Source of the DNA: Archivesica marissinica
Lineage: Eukaryota; Mollusca; Bivalvia; Venerida; Vesicomyidae
DNA: 64,000 bases
NCBI GenBank assembly: GCA_014843695.1
Contig: CM026387.1
Location: forward strand, 82,455,592 to 82,519,591
Direction of reading: 5' to 3'
Of the stretch, positions 28,001-43,000 are shown piece after piece; within the stretch, counting starts at the first letter, position 1; every line of letters begins with the position of its first letter. The notes under the pieces were generated by a model. The model was not told the origin of the DNA. It made no database searches and worked only from the letters and a program-made list of their open reading frames with translations. A program made the translations under genes and the position numbers.

Positions 28001-31000
28001 CCATCCAAGTGAATCACAGAAACAACCATCCAAGCGAATCACAGAAACAACCATCCCAGCGAATCATAGAAACAACCATCCCAGCGAATCACAGAAACAA
28101 GAAACAACCATCCAAGCGAATCACAGAAACAAGAAACAACCATCCAAGCGAATCCAAAACAAGAAACAACCATTCAAGTGAATCACAGAAACAACCATCC
28201 AAGCGAATCACAGAAACAAGAAACAACCATTCAAGCGAATCACAGAAACAAGAAACAACCATCCAAGCGAATCACAGAAACAACCATCCAAGCGAATCAC
28301 AGAAACAACCATTCAAGCGAATCACAGAAACAAGAAACAACCATCCAAGCGAATCATAGAAACAACCATCCAAGCGAATCACAGAAACAACCATCCAAGC
28401 GAATCACAGAAACAAGAAACAACCATCCAAGTGAACCATAGAAACAACCATCCAAGCGAATCACAGAAACAACCATCCAAGCGAATCACAGAAACAACCA
28501 TCCAAGCGAATCATAGAAACAACCATCCAAGTGAATCATAGAAACAACCATCCAAGCGAATCACAGAAACAAGAAAGAACCATCCAAGCGAATCACAGAA
28601 ACAAGAAACAACCATCCAAGCGAATCACAGAAACAAGAAACAACCATCCAAGTGAACCATAGAAACAACCATCCAAGCGAATCACAGAAACAACCATCAT
28701 AGCGAATCACAGAAACAACCATCCCAGCGAATCACAGAAACAAGAAACAACCATCCCAGCGAATCACAGAAACAACCATCCAAGTGAATCATAGAAACAA
28801 CCATTCAAGCGAATCACAGAAACAACCATTCCAGCGAATCACAGAAACAAGAAACAACCATCCAAGCGAATCATAGAAACAACCATCCAAGTGAATCATA
28901 GAAACAACCATCCAAGTGAATCATAGAAACAACCATCCAAGTGAATCATAGAAACAACCATCCAGGTGAATCATAGAAACAACCATCCAAGCGAATCACA
29001 GAAACAACCATCCCAGCGAATCATAGAAACAACCATCCCAGCGAATCACAGAAACAAGAAACAACCATCCAAGCGAATCACAGAAACAAGAAACACCCAT
29101 CCAAGCGAATCGCATAAACAAGAAACAACCATTCAAGTGAATCACAGAAACAACCATCCAAGTGAATCATAGAAACAAGAAACAACCATTCAAGCGAATC
29201 ACAGAAACAAGAAACAACCATTCAAGTGAATCACAGAAACAACCATCCAAGCGAATCACAGAAACAACCATTCAAGCGAATCACAGAAACAAGAAACAAC
29301 CATCCAAGTGAATCATAGAAACAACCATCCAAGCGAATCACAGAAACAACCATCCAAGCGAATCACAGAAACAAGAAACAACCATCCAAGTGAACCATAG
29401 AAACAACCATCCAAGCGAATCACAGAAACAACCATCCAAGCGAATCACAGAAACAACCATCCAAGCGAATCATAGAAACAACCATCCAAGTGAATCATAG
29501 AAACAACCATCCAAGCGAATCACAGAAACAAGAAACAACCATCCAAGCGAATCACAGAAACAAGAAACAACCACCCAAGCGAATCACAGAAACAACCATC
29601 CCAGCGAATCACAGAAACAACCATCCAAGTGAATCATAGAAACAACCATCCAAGTGAATCACAGAAACAAGAAACAATAATCCCAGCGAATCACAGAAAC
29701 AACCATCCCAGCGAATCACAGAAACAACAATCCAAGCGAATCACAGAAACAAGAAACAACCATCCAGGCGAATCACAGAAACAACCATCCAAGCGAATCA
29801 CAGAAACAACCATCCAAGCGAATCACAGAAACAACCATCCAAGCGAATCACAGAAACAAGAAACAACCATCCCAGCGAATCACAGAAACAACCATCCAAG
29901 TGAATCACAGAAACAAGAAACAACCATCTCAGCGAATCACAGAAACAACCATCCAAGTAAATCACAGAAACAACCATCCAAGTGAATCACAGAAACAAGA
30001 AACAACAATCCAGGCGAATCACAGAAACAACCATCCAAGCGAATCACAGAAACAACCATTCAAGCGAATCACAGAAACAAGAAACAACCATCCAAGTGAA
30101 TCATAGAAACAACCATCCAAGCGAATCACAGAAACAACCATCCAAGCGAATCACAGAAACAACCATCCAAGCGAATCATAGAAACAACCATCCAAGTGAA
30201 TCATAAAAACAACCATCCAAGCGAATCACAGAAACAAGAAACAACCATCCAAGCGAATCACAGAAACAAGAAACAACCACCCAAGCGAATCACAGAAACA
30301 ACCATCCAAGCGAATCACAGAAACAACCATCCAAGTAAATCACAGAACCAACCATCCAAGTGAATCACAGAAACAAGAAACAACCATCCAGGCGAATCAC
30401 AGAAACAACCATCCAAGCGAATCACAGAAACAACCATTCAAGCGAATCACAGAAACAAGAAACAACCATCCAAGTGAATCATAGAAACAACCATCCAAGC
30501 GAATCACAGAAACAACCATCCAAGCGAATCACAGAAACAACCATCCAAGCGAATCATAGAAACAACCATCCAAGTGAATCATAGAAACAACCATCCCAGC
30601 GAATCACAGAAACAAGAAACAACCATCCAAGTAAATCATAGAAACAACCATCCCAGCGAATCACAGAAACAAGAAACAACCATCCAAGTGAATCACAGAA
30701 ACAAGAAACAACCATTCAAGCGAATCACAGAAACAACCATCCAGGCGAATCACAGAAACAAGAAACAACCATTCAAGTGAATCACAGAAACAACCATCCA
30801 AGCGAATCACAGAAACAACCATTCAAGCGAATCACAGAAACAACCATTCAAGCGAATCACAGAAACAAGAAACATCCATCCCAGCGAATCACAGAAACAA
30901 GATACAACCATCCCAGCGAATCACAGAAACAAGAAACAACCATTCAAGTGAATCACAGAAACAACCATCCAAGCGAATCACAGAAACAACCATTCAAGCG

Positions 31001-34000
31001 AATCACAGAAACAACCATTCAAGCGAATCACAGAAACAAGAAACATCCATCCCAGCGAATCACAGAAACAAGATACAACCATCCCAGCGAATCACAGAAA
31101 CAAGAAACAACCATTCAAGTGAATCACAGAAACAACCATCCCAACGAATCATAGAAACAACCATCCAAGTGAATCACAGAAACAAGAAACAACCATTCAG
31201 GTGAATCACAGAAACAACCATCCCAGTGAATCATAGAAACAACCATTCAAGTGAATCATAGAAACAACCATCCCAGCGAATCATAGAAACAACCATCCAA
31301 GTGAATCACAGAAACAAGAAACAACCATCCCAGCGAATCAAAGAAACAAGCGAATCACAGAAACAACCATCCCAGCGAATCATAGAAACAACCATCCCAG
31401 CGAATCACAGAAACAAGAAACAACCATTCAAGTGAATCACAGAAACAACCATCCCAGCGAATCATAGAAACAACCATCCCAGCGAATCACAGAAAAAAGA
31501 AACAACCATCCCAGCGAATCACAGAAACAAGAAACAACCATCCCAGCGAATCACAGAAACAAGAAACAACCATTCAAGTGAATCACAGAAACAACCATCC
31601 CAGTGAATCATAGAAACAACCATCCCAGCGAATCACAGAAACAAGAAACAACCATCCCAGCGAATCACAGAAACAAGAAACAACCATTCAAGTGAATCAC
31701 AGAAACAACCATCCCAGCGAATCACAGAAACAAGAAACAACCATCCCAGCAAATCACAGAAACAAGAAACAACCATTCAAGCGAATCACAGAAACAACCA
31801 TCCCAGCGAATCACAGAAACAAGAAACAACCATCCCAGCGAATCACAGAAACAACCATCCAAGTGAATCATAGAAACAACCATCCAAGCGAATCACAGAA
31901 ACAACCATTCCAGCAAATCACAGAAACAAGAAACAACCATCCAAGCGAATCATAGAAACAACCATCCAAGTGAATCATAGAAACAACCATCCAAGTGAAT
32001 CACAGAAACAACCATCCAAGTGAATCATAGAAACAACCATCCAGGTGAATCATAGAAACAACCATCCAAGCGAATCACAGAAACAACCATCCCAGCGAAT
32101 CATAGAAACAACCATCCCAGTGAATCACAGAAACAAGAAACAACCATCCAAGCGAATCACAGAAACAAGAAACACCCATCCAAGCGAATCACATAAACAA
32201 GAAACAACCATTCAAGTGAATCACAGAAACAACCATCCAAGTGAATCATAGAAACAAGAAACAACCATTCAAGCGAATCACAGAAACAAGAAACAATCAT
32301 TCAAGTGAATCACAGAAACAAGAAACAACCATCCAAGCGAATCACAGAAACAAGAAACAACCATTCAAGTGAATCACAGAAACAACCATCCAAGTGAATC
32401 ATAGAAACAACCATCCAAGTGAATCAAAGAAACAACCATCCAAGTGAATCATAGAAACAACCATCCAAGCGAATCACAGAAACAACCATCCCAGCGAATC
32501 ATAGAAACAACCATCCCAGCGAATCACAGAAACAAGAAACAACCATCCAAGCGAATCACAGAAACAACCATCCAAGCGAATCACATAAATAAGAAACAAC
32601 CATTCAAGCGAATCACAGAAACAAGAAACAACCATCCAAGCGAATCACAGAAACAAGAAACAACCATCCCAGCGAATCACAGAAACAAGAAACAACCATT
32701 CAAGTGAATCACAGAAACAACCATCCCAGCGAATCATAGTAACAACCATCCCAGCGAATCACAGAAACAAGAAACAACCATCCCAGCGAATCACAGAAAC
32801 AAGAAACAACCATTCAAGTGAATCACAGAAACAACCATCCCAGCGAATCACAGAAAAAAGAAACAACCATCCCAGCAAATCACAGAAACAAGAAACAACC
32901 ATTCAAGCGAATCACAGAAACAACCATCCCAGCGAATCACAGAAACAAGAAACAACCATCCCAGCGAATCACAGAAACAACCATCCAAGTGAATCATAGA
33001 AACAACCATCCAAGCGAATCACAGAAACAACCATCCAAGCGAATCACATAAATAAGAAACAACCATTCAAGCGAATCACAGAAACAAGAAACAACCATCC
33101 AAGCGAATCACAGAAACAACCATCCAAGCGAATCACAGAAACAACCATCCAAGCGAATCACATAAATAAGAAACAACCATTCAAGCGAATCACAGAAACA
33201 AGAAACAACCATCCAAGTAAATGACAGAAACAACCATCCCAGCTAATCACAGAAACAACCATTCAAGCGAATCACAGAAACAAGAAACAACCATCCAAGC
33301 GAATCACAGAAACAAGAAACAACCATCCAAGCGAATCACAGAAACAAGAAACAACCATCCAAGTAAATCACAGAAACAACCATCCCAGCGAATCACAGAA
33401 ACAAGAAACAACCATTCAAGTGAATCACAGAAACAAGAAACAACCATTCAAGTGAATCACAGAAACAAGAAACAACCATTCAAGCGAATCACAGAAACAA
33501 GAAACAACCATCCAAGCGAATCACAGAAACAACCATCCAAGCGAATCACAGAAACAAGAAACAACCATCCAAGCCAATCACAGAAACAACCATCCAAGCG
33601 AATCACAGAAACAAGAAACAACCATCCAAGCGAATCACAGAAACAACCATCCCAGCGAATCACATAAATAAGAAACAACCATTCAAGCGAATCACAGAAA
33701 CAAGAAACAACCATCCAAGCGAATCACAGAAACAACCATCCAAGCGAATCACAGAAACAACCATCCAAGCGAATCACAGAAACAACCATCCAAGCGAATC
33801 ATAGAAACAACCATCCAAGTGAATCACAGAAACAACCATCCAAGTGAATCACAGAAACAACCATCCAAGTGAATCACAGAAAAAACCATCCAAGTGAATC
33901 ATAGAAACAACCATCCAAGCAAATCACAGAAACAACCATCCAAGTGAATCACAGAAACAACCATCCAAGTGAATCACAGAAACAACCATCCAAGTGAATC

Positions 34001-37000
34001 ACAGAAACAACCATCCAAGTGAATCACAGAAACAAGAAACAACCATCCAAGCGAATCACAGAAACAACCATCCCAGCGAATCACAGAAACAAGAGACAAC
34101 CATCCCAGCGAATCACAGAAACAAGAAACAACCATTCAAGTGAATCACAGAAACAACCATCCAAGTGAATCATAGAAACAACCATCCAAGTGAATCATAG
34201 AAACAACCATCCAAGTGAATCATAGAAACATCCAAGTGAATCACAGAAACAACCATCCAAGTGAATCATAGAAACAACCATCCAAGTGAATCATAGAAAC
34301 AACCATCCAAGCGAATCACAAAAACAACCATCCCAGCGAATCATAGAAACAACCATCCCAGCGAATCACAGAAACAAGAAACAACCATCCAAGCGAATCA
34401 CAGAAACAACCATCCAAGCGAATCACAGAAACAAGAAACAACCATCCAAGTGAATCACAGAAACAACCATCCAAGCGAATCACAGAAACAAGAAACAACC
34501 ATCCAAGTGAATCACAGAAACAACCATCCCAGCGAATCACAGAAACAACCATCCAAGTGAATCACAGAAACAACCATCCAAGTGAATCATAGAAACAACC
34601 ATCCAAGCGAATCACAGAAACAACCATCCAAGTGAATCACAGAAACAACCATCCAAGTGAATCACAGAAACAACCATCCAAGTGAATCACAGAAATAACC
34701 ATCCAAGTGAATCACAGAAACAACCATCCAAGTGAATCATAGAAAATGGCTCAACAAATAAGTAATTTGAAAAGATAAATCCTTATATAGATATTGATAA
34801 ATCGCATAGTTGATAAATTATATATCAAGAACAAGATACTATAAACGTGTATGAGGATGCATATTTAGAATGTATAGATTGAAGTTGTATGAGGCTGGAT
34901 GATTGGACTGTTTAGACTGAACGTCCGTGTATGTGGCTGGATAATTAATTCACAGACTGAACGTCCGTGCATGTGGCTGGATAATTAATTCACAGACTGA
35001 ACGTCCATGCATGTGGTTGGATAATTAATTCACAGACTGAACATCCATGCATGTGGCTGGATAATTAATTCACAGACTGAATGTCTGTGCATGTGGCTGG
35101 ATAATTAATTCACAGACTGAACGTCCGTGCATGTGGCTGGATAATTAATTCACATACTGAACGTCCATGCATGTGGCTGGATAATTAATTCACAGACTGA
35201 ACGTCCATGCATGTGGTTGGATAATTAATTCACAGACTGAACGTCCGTGCATGTGGCTGGATAATTAATTCACAGACTGAACGTCCGTGCATGTGGCTGG
35301 ATAATTAATTCACAGACTGAACGTCTGTGCATGTGGCTGGATAATTAATTCACAGACTGAACTTCCGTGCATATGACTGGATTATTAATTCACAGACTGA
35401 ACGTCCGTGCATGAGGTTGGTTAATTAGAATGCATAAACTGAACTTACGTGTATGAGGTTGGGTGATTGGAATGCTCGTCTAATTCACGATCGAATTCTG
35501 TCTTCATAAAGTCCAAACAACCATTGTCTCCAAATGCTCCGATTTCGCAGTTTATTGCCACCTGAAAACAAATGTCTGTTGAAGAATGCTGGTACATTGT
35601 TTTCGATTTTCCTTTGCATAATAAACCACTAACTGTAATATTGTAAATAATTAAAGTGTGTAGGGGACACCTAGCATATAGAAAGGCGCAGTCCATTAGA
35701 ACCTGTATTTACTCGTGTCATAATTGTTAACTTGCTGTTTTGCAAGGGATTATCTGTTAGAAACACGATGGTGGTGTCCATAGGAATGTCACTTAAATTC
35801 TTATTGCCTCATATCGCCCTCTCTCTTATTGCGTGTATTCACTGAGGAATGAGTTCTCTCCTAAGCTTGATGAACTTGTTTCAATCAGAGAACATGATTT
35901 GTCAATGTTCGTAAACACTCGACTATGGAAGCCTTATGTATTAGATCTTTTGAGATGAATAAACGTGCTTGGGAATGTCAGGAAGTTCCAACAACAATTC
36001 AGAATACTATAAAAGCAATTGTCATTCACACACATGAGAACTGGCTAGAAATGAACATCGAGCGCCACCCTGAAACTCCTGGTCCAAGTAGTGTTAATAC
36101 ATTTGAAATGTACAGTAGACATGTACAATGAGCAATATGCACAGACCGGATAATCCTGGTTCTGTAGTTGTTCCAGTAAATATTTTTGAAAGGTAGATAC
36201 TAAAATGAGGATTGTGTATACGTACTATTTGAGAAGGGTCGTCATCTTTATAACAGGCATTCCACTTCTCTATATTCTTGGTATATTCTACATATGCAGC
36301 GTTTGAGCCGGTGCCTGGATAGATAGTTTGGAGTACTAAATGAATACTAAATATATAATTATACATCTGGCATTTGATAATGAGGACAACAGGTGATGTC
36401 TTTAACACTTTGCCTGCTGAGTAAATAAAATCACATTTACAGACAACATAGATCCAGATCAGACACGGCGCTACGTCGCGGCTGATCTGGATCTATGTTG
36501 TTTGCTATTCAGCCAAGTGTATTAGCTCTACTATCCGAATATCAAACAGCATAGAGCCTGACCAGATGGCACGTTCTGTGCAGTCTGATCTGGCTCTAAG
36601 TTGTTTGCAAATGTGAATTTATCTGCCGCTAGCATGCAATGGGTTAATATTCACTTCGATACATTGCCTCTTCTCTCTTCATCGTGGCACGGAATCTTTC
36701 GAGAGCGATTATTAAAAAATTCTTAGAACTTTCTTCGCAATGGAACAACAACAAATATGTATCTCACAACAAAACAAAATTGTAATATGTAGTAATATTA
36801 ACATAATTGGATATCTTTTCTGAGAGTTTTGTCTTTTCCATAATAGCCGTATACATTTCTGATTGTTGTTCATAAAATGTTCGTTACCTATCAGGCTGTA
36901 GACACCCCGGTGTTACTAATAGAATGATTGGTTGGGGAAACATCAAAGTGCAGAATTCTGTGTGTTTTACGTTTATTTATCGTCGCTACCGGTTGCCCAT

Positions 37001-40000
37001 ATGAGCGACGCCTCCTGAAGAGATTAGTCATTTTAGATTTTGGAGCATTGTGCAATGATACAGACAGAGACCCATTCCAGAGTCTCCTCTGGTTCTTTTA
37101 CGTGCACGGTGTAAAGCACCGACACGAGACCTCAGTTTAATGTCCCATCTGAAAGACTGTTAATTATATTAGGGTCAGACGGGGGATCGAACCTGCGATC
37201 ACTGGGTTACGAGTCCATATGAGCCCAGTGAAACCATCAGTATGTATTGTTATTGAAAATTCGACCTGGTCTTTCAAATTGATTAATATTTCGGACAGTG
37301 AGTATTTCAGAAATAATCTATTAACTTCACATGGATAGTATCTATTATAAACAAATTATTTTAGTAAAATAATCCAAAATTATTTCAGAATTTAAATAAT
37401 TTCAGTTATTTTTCGAGATACCCTTCAGAAATGTGGTTGGCTACGCGCCGGCTTTGTTCAAATTACATTAGTCATAGTCGAACGATTTTATTGGTTTCTG
37501 TTAGTATAGCAGTACGAAGTTATCAAAGTCGGGTACCAACCGGGGGTATATAGTTGGAAAAAATCGTGCTAATATCACGTGCTTAGATATTCTCCGACAG
37601 TCGGACTGTATTTGTTATCCCGCCCGCCACACCCCATTATATGTTGACCAGTGTTCTGTTTTTTATGTTTGCCTCTTTTATATGGTTTAATAATGATATC
37701 AGATATTACCATATTAAGATGGTATTTACTAGAACTGTTGATTGTATTTTAAATAATTACTCTTGTTAACAGTGCTACATGTGAACCCATGGTGTGTGGT
37801 TATTAAGCGAACACAGTTCATGTATGTATAAACCAGAGGAGCCAAACGATCACATCATGTGTTATATCATTGGTGACAGGTTTAATAATGTATCCATATA
37901 GTTCGATAAACAATAGCATATTTGATTCATGACATGTTAGAACTGGTAACTGCTGTGGAGTATATATATTTTACAGGATGTTTTGGCGTAACGTATGTTG
38001 ACATGGTATTGATAGTTTCGGTACTTGGAGAGCACGATGGTTATACACTATACAGTATACTGGAGATGTTACCACGACGACAAAATAAACAACAAACTCA
38101 GTCGTGAGTCATTGGTGTTAGGATGATTCCGTCTGCGAACTGTCGTCAACCACGGTGTTAGGATGTAGGAGAACAGGGAACATTTGGTTTGGTGATTCCG
38201 CAGTTATTATGCACGTACATTTGGGATAGTGATGAGTTTTAAGTGTAAGCCTTGGTGTACTGACTGGTATTTGCGCGTGCGTTGTTGACTTCCCAGTTTT
38301 AGCGCTACATGGTTGCATCCATGATGCTCTCCAGACTATATTGACATTACTTGGTGTACATGATAATATGTAAACTTTAAGTGTATTTGTTGGTAACTTC
38401 ATAACTATAAATATTGTCGCTCTAACTAAAGTTCTGTCGACCGAGAGGCAAACGGATCCTTCATAGGTTTCTTCTTATAACATTAAATAATTAATGTAGT
38501 TTAAATGTGTTTAACCGATCAGGGCTCCTCTTCTCGTTTCTGGGAATCAATCCAACTTGGGAATGAGGGACCTCTGATAGGGAATCTAAATTGGTTGAGA
38601 TTTTACGATGTACTACGGAAAGGTATCATACGGTTGATCAGTGAGTGGGTCCGCTGGGTAGTAATAGGTTTTGCCCTCCTCTAATGGCAATTCCTGCGTT
38701 GTGTTTGCTTTGCTTATATTGCTATACGCTGTAGTATAGTTGCGTGATACTTTTGGACCGAAGTTGATTCACGCACTGCCACCGTTGTATAAGTTGTGTG
38801 TACTGTCACGGCTTGTGGCAGAGTAAGTTGGTTGTGTACTGTCACGGCTTGTGGCAGAGTAAGTTGGTTGTGTACTGTCACGGCTTGTGGCAGAGTAAGT
38901 TGGTTGTGTACTGTCACGGCTTGTGGCAGAGTAAGTTGGTTGTGTACTGTCACGGCTTGTGGCAGAGTAAGTTGGTTGTGTACTCACTGCCACGGCGTGT
39001 GGCAAAGTAAGTTGGTTGTGTACTCACTGCCACGGCGTGTGGCAAAGTAAGTTGGTTGTGTACTCACTGCCACGGTGTGTGGCAAAGTAAGTCGGTATGA
39101 TACGGCCACGGTTGATGGTTCGGTGTTGTTGCATCGGTGTGATGCTTTCCATGCTGTATATTCGATCGGCATCGGCATTGCGGTCTCATTCACTCACGTG
39201 GTATCCGGTGTGGATGGGATCGGGATCTGATTGTTGATCGATGTACAGTTTGGGTCGGTATGTTACGCACAGCCACGGCTTGTGGCTCGCACCGTAAATA
39301 ACGTGGTACATCTCGAAAAGTAATAGATTAATAAGTGAGATCTTATAATCAAATAGCATATAGTGAGATCTTATAATCAAATAGCATATAGTGAGATCTT
39401 ATAATCAAATAGCATATAGTGAGATATTATAATCAAATAGCATATAACATCCGTTTTCCTTTCGGTCGACATGATTTACACGGACATTCACGGGTATCCG
39501 GTATTGTCTTGAGTGGCCTATTCTAACCACATATATATTTTAGTAGATATCATAGATATCATGCTAGTACGTAATAAAATTGTGTATTTCTTGATCGAGT
39601 GTTGTCATCTTATCGAGTATTAAAATAACTACAAATTATGTTTTCATTTTCATGATAAATATATGTTATCATTAAAATGGGATGTGGAATTCCAGTGTGC
39701 AGTTTGTACTTTGAGAGTCAGAAATGTGTAAATGAAAGTAAAACCTCTTATCGTATGGATAAAATACATATAAAACAGTAGTTTGATCATGAACGAATAC
39801 ATAAAACGATTTAATAAGCAACATTTGTACAATATTTCGGCCAGACCTCTTTTCTGAGAAAAATCATTTTTCATCATCAGGAACAGATTACCAATATAAC
39901 ATGCAAAATGAAGCATTGAATAAAATGAAGATCTTATGCCGTCTACATATTTCAAAACAAGAATGATCAACTTTCATAGTGGAATACTGCATCATACTTG

Positions 40001-43000
40001 TTCATGTTATCAATACATTCAACTGCTTCTGAGATTCTATCCATACACCTAGCATTAGCGCCAAGCATATAACTAACGTGAGCTAAAACATATACAATGT
40101 GTGTTTTTACGTTTATTTATCGTCGCTACCGGTTGCCCATATGAGCGACGCCTCCTGAAGAGATTAGTTATTTTAGATTGTTGGAGGATAGTGCAATGAT
40201 ACAGACAGAGCCCCATTCCAGAGTCTCTCCTCTGGTTCTTTTACGTGCACGGTGTAAAGCACCGACACGAGACCTCGGTTTAACGTCCCATCTGAAAGAC
40301 TGTTAATTTTATTAGGGTCAGACGGGGGATCGAACCTATACAATATGCAGTACGTACGACTATATATAGCGCTGTGAGTCTATTATATTTCTAGTAATCA
40401 AGTCAAATAGTATACAGAACAGAACAGAACATGAAGCGAACACGCTAGCACTGTGCTATCACGACCTACACACTTATAGTGTATGACTTACTGATGATTG
40501 AAGGTGTTTAAAAACTATAAACTAATGACAAAATAAATCTAGAGGATATTTATTCAGTACAAAATAAAACGTTAATAAAACATGGTTTACCTGAAATATG
40601 AGAAAAACAAACTATTCAAAATAACAATTAGCTAAAACGGACATTTAATCATAAAATAATGATCTTTAGATGAGTGGTATGACTCATGGTATTTGGAAGA
40701 TATACTCTTTTAGATGAACTTTATCGAGCCAATCTTCTGATTGAAATTGAGTACTGAACGATTAAATATATGTACATCTCTCTACAGGCTAACGACACAG
40801 TTTTAATGAAATGCCATGACATATTTCCAGCGTTTTCAGCTACAAATAAGTAAAACACAGTAACGCATTGTTAGTCTGTTTCAATTATTTGAACTATTGA
40901 TAGTCTTTATTTTACCCATCATGCAACGAGTTAATATTAATTCAAGTATACTTGTTTTGTAGAACACATTATGATATGGAAAGGTGCTGATTAAGTCAAA
41001 TGGCTCATGCTGAAATCTCGCCACACTAAACAGTTGATGTTTGTGATTTCATTTTATGTTTTATATTTATTTATCTCCTTTCTATTTTCATTAATCAATA
41101 TTAATTTATTCAGATATGAAGTAAATAAAATTAAATGAAGCCAATTACTAAATTGTTATTTTTAATCAAATTTTTCAATTATCTTCCGTATGATATTATT
41201 TTTACAGTGATCAACTTTTGAGATAAAAACTATTTTTGATAATTTATTAGTTTATACAAATTTATTTTAGCTCGATTGCGAAACAAGTTCTTTCAACTGT
41301 TATACAACAATTATATTAATCACTCTCGAGATATCCTTCCTGATGAAATTCATCACCACGAAGGAGAGAGAAGAGTCAATGTGGAATTTAAATGCCTTGC
41401 CTAAGGGCACAATCGTAAGGGTTCCAGCGGGGCTCGAACTCCGGGACATTCGCACCTGAAACGAACGCGCTACCACTGCGCGATCACGACTGCCACTAAT
41501 TTATTAACAATTTTAAGAACATATCACTCTTTCAACAATTAAGTACTTAGTACATTGGCTTATGTTGGGACACCAACGTGTGTGGACTGTTTTGCTAGAG
41601 TCTTGGAAACCAGGCTTAAATCACTCTAAATAGCATAATAATATAAAATAAAAAACAATTGCTGTTGTTGTCAAATGTGCACGATCTATTCATTACGGTC
41701 ATCTTGGATTTCGGACCTATTTTTCATATATCTCATTATTAATCAAGATATCTGAACAATACTAGTATCCGTACCCACATTTTTGGGGTCAAAGAAGACA
41801 ATGGTGATAATCAAATTTCAGCTGGACTATAGGTCAAAGCCATACTTTAAAGGGTTTCCATGCATAGCAAGTTTAACTATAAATGTTCTGTTATTAAATG
41901 TGTTACCTTTTATTTCATAAGGCAATTACTCCTGCATTCACCAACATTACACAATTACTCCTGCATTCAACATTACACAATTACTCCTCCTGCATTCAAC
42001 ATTACAAAATTACTCCTCCTGCATTCAACATTACACAATTACTCACCCTGCATTCAACAACATTACACAATTACTCCTCCTGCATTCAACATCACACAAT
42101 TACTCCTCCTGCATTCAACATTACACAATTACTCCCCCTGCATTCAACAACATTACACACTTACTCCTCCTGCATTCAACATCACACAATTACTCCTCCT
42201 GCATTCAACATTACACAATTACTCCTCCTGTATTCAACATTACACAATTACTCCTGCATTCAACATTATACAATTACTCATCCTACATTCAACATTACAA
42301 AATTACTCCTCCTACATTCAACATTACACAATTACTCCTCCTGCATTCAACATTACACAATTACTCCTCCTTCATTCAACAACATTACACAATTACTCCT
42401 CCTGCATTCAACATTACACAATTACTACTCCTGCATTCAACAACATTATACATTTACTCCTCCTGCATTCAACATTACACAATTACTCCTCCTGCATTCA
42501 ACATCATTACACAATTACTCCTAATGCATTCAACAACATTACACAATTACTCCTAATGCATTCAACAACATTACACAATTACTCCTAATGCATTCAATAT
42601 TACACAATTACTCCTCCTGCATTCAACACCATTACACAATTACTCCTAATGCATTCAACATCATTACACAATTACTCCTAATGCATTCAACAACATTACA
42701 CAATTACTCCTAATGCATTCAACAACATTACACAATTACTCCTAATGCATTCAATATTACACAATTACTCCTCCTGCATTCAACACCATTACACAATTAC
42801 TCCTAATGCATTCAACATCATTACACAATTACTCCTAATGCATTCAACAACATTACACAATTACTCCTAATGCATTCAACAACATTACACAATTACTCCT
42901 AATGCATTCAATATTACACAATTACTCCTCCTGCATTCAACATTACACAATTACTCCTAATGCATTCAACAACATTACACAATTACTCCTCCTGCATTCA

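Noticed and set aside
22732..34552. About 25 open frames of 64-211 codons ([17 protein letters not shown] on plus, [23 protein letters not shown] on minus) that could look like repeat proteins
   Set aside because: They are all translations of the 25/32-bp minisatellite in different frames, start at GTGAATC/CATAG-variant boundaries and have no non-repeat domain.
22573..34745. CRISPR-like regular repeats
   Set aside because: Units are contiguous without unique spacers and lie in a eukaryotic intron.
38118..38402. 94-codon minus-strand frame as a possible gene
   Set aside because: No recognisable domain, no supporting splice sites tied to a gene, and length is not unusual for chance in this window.
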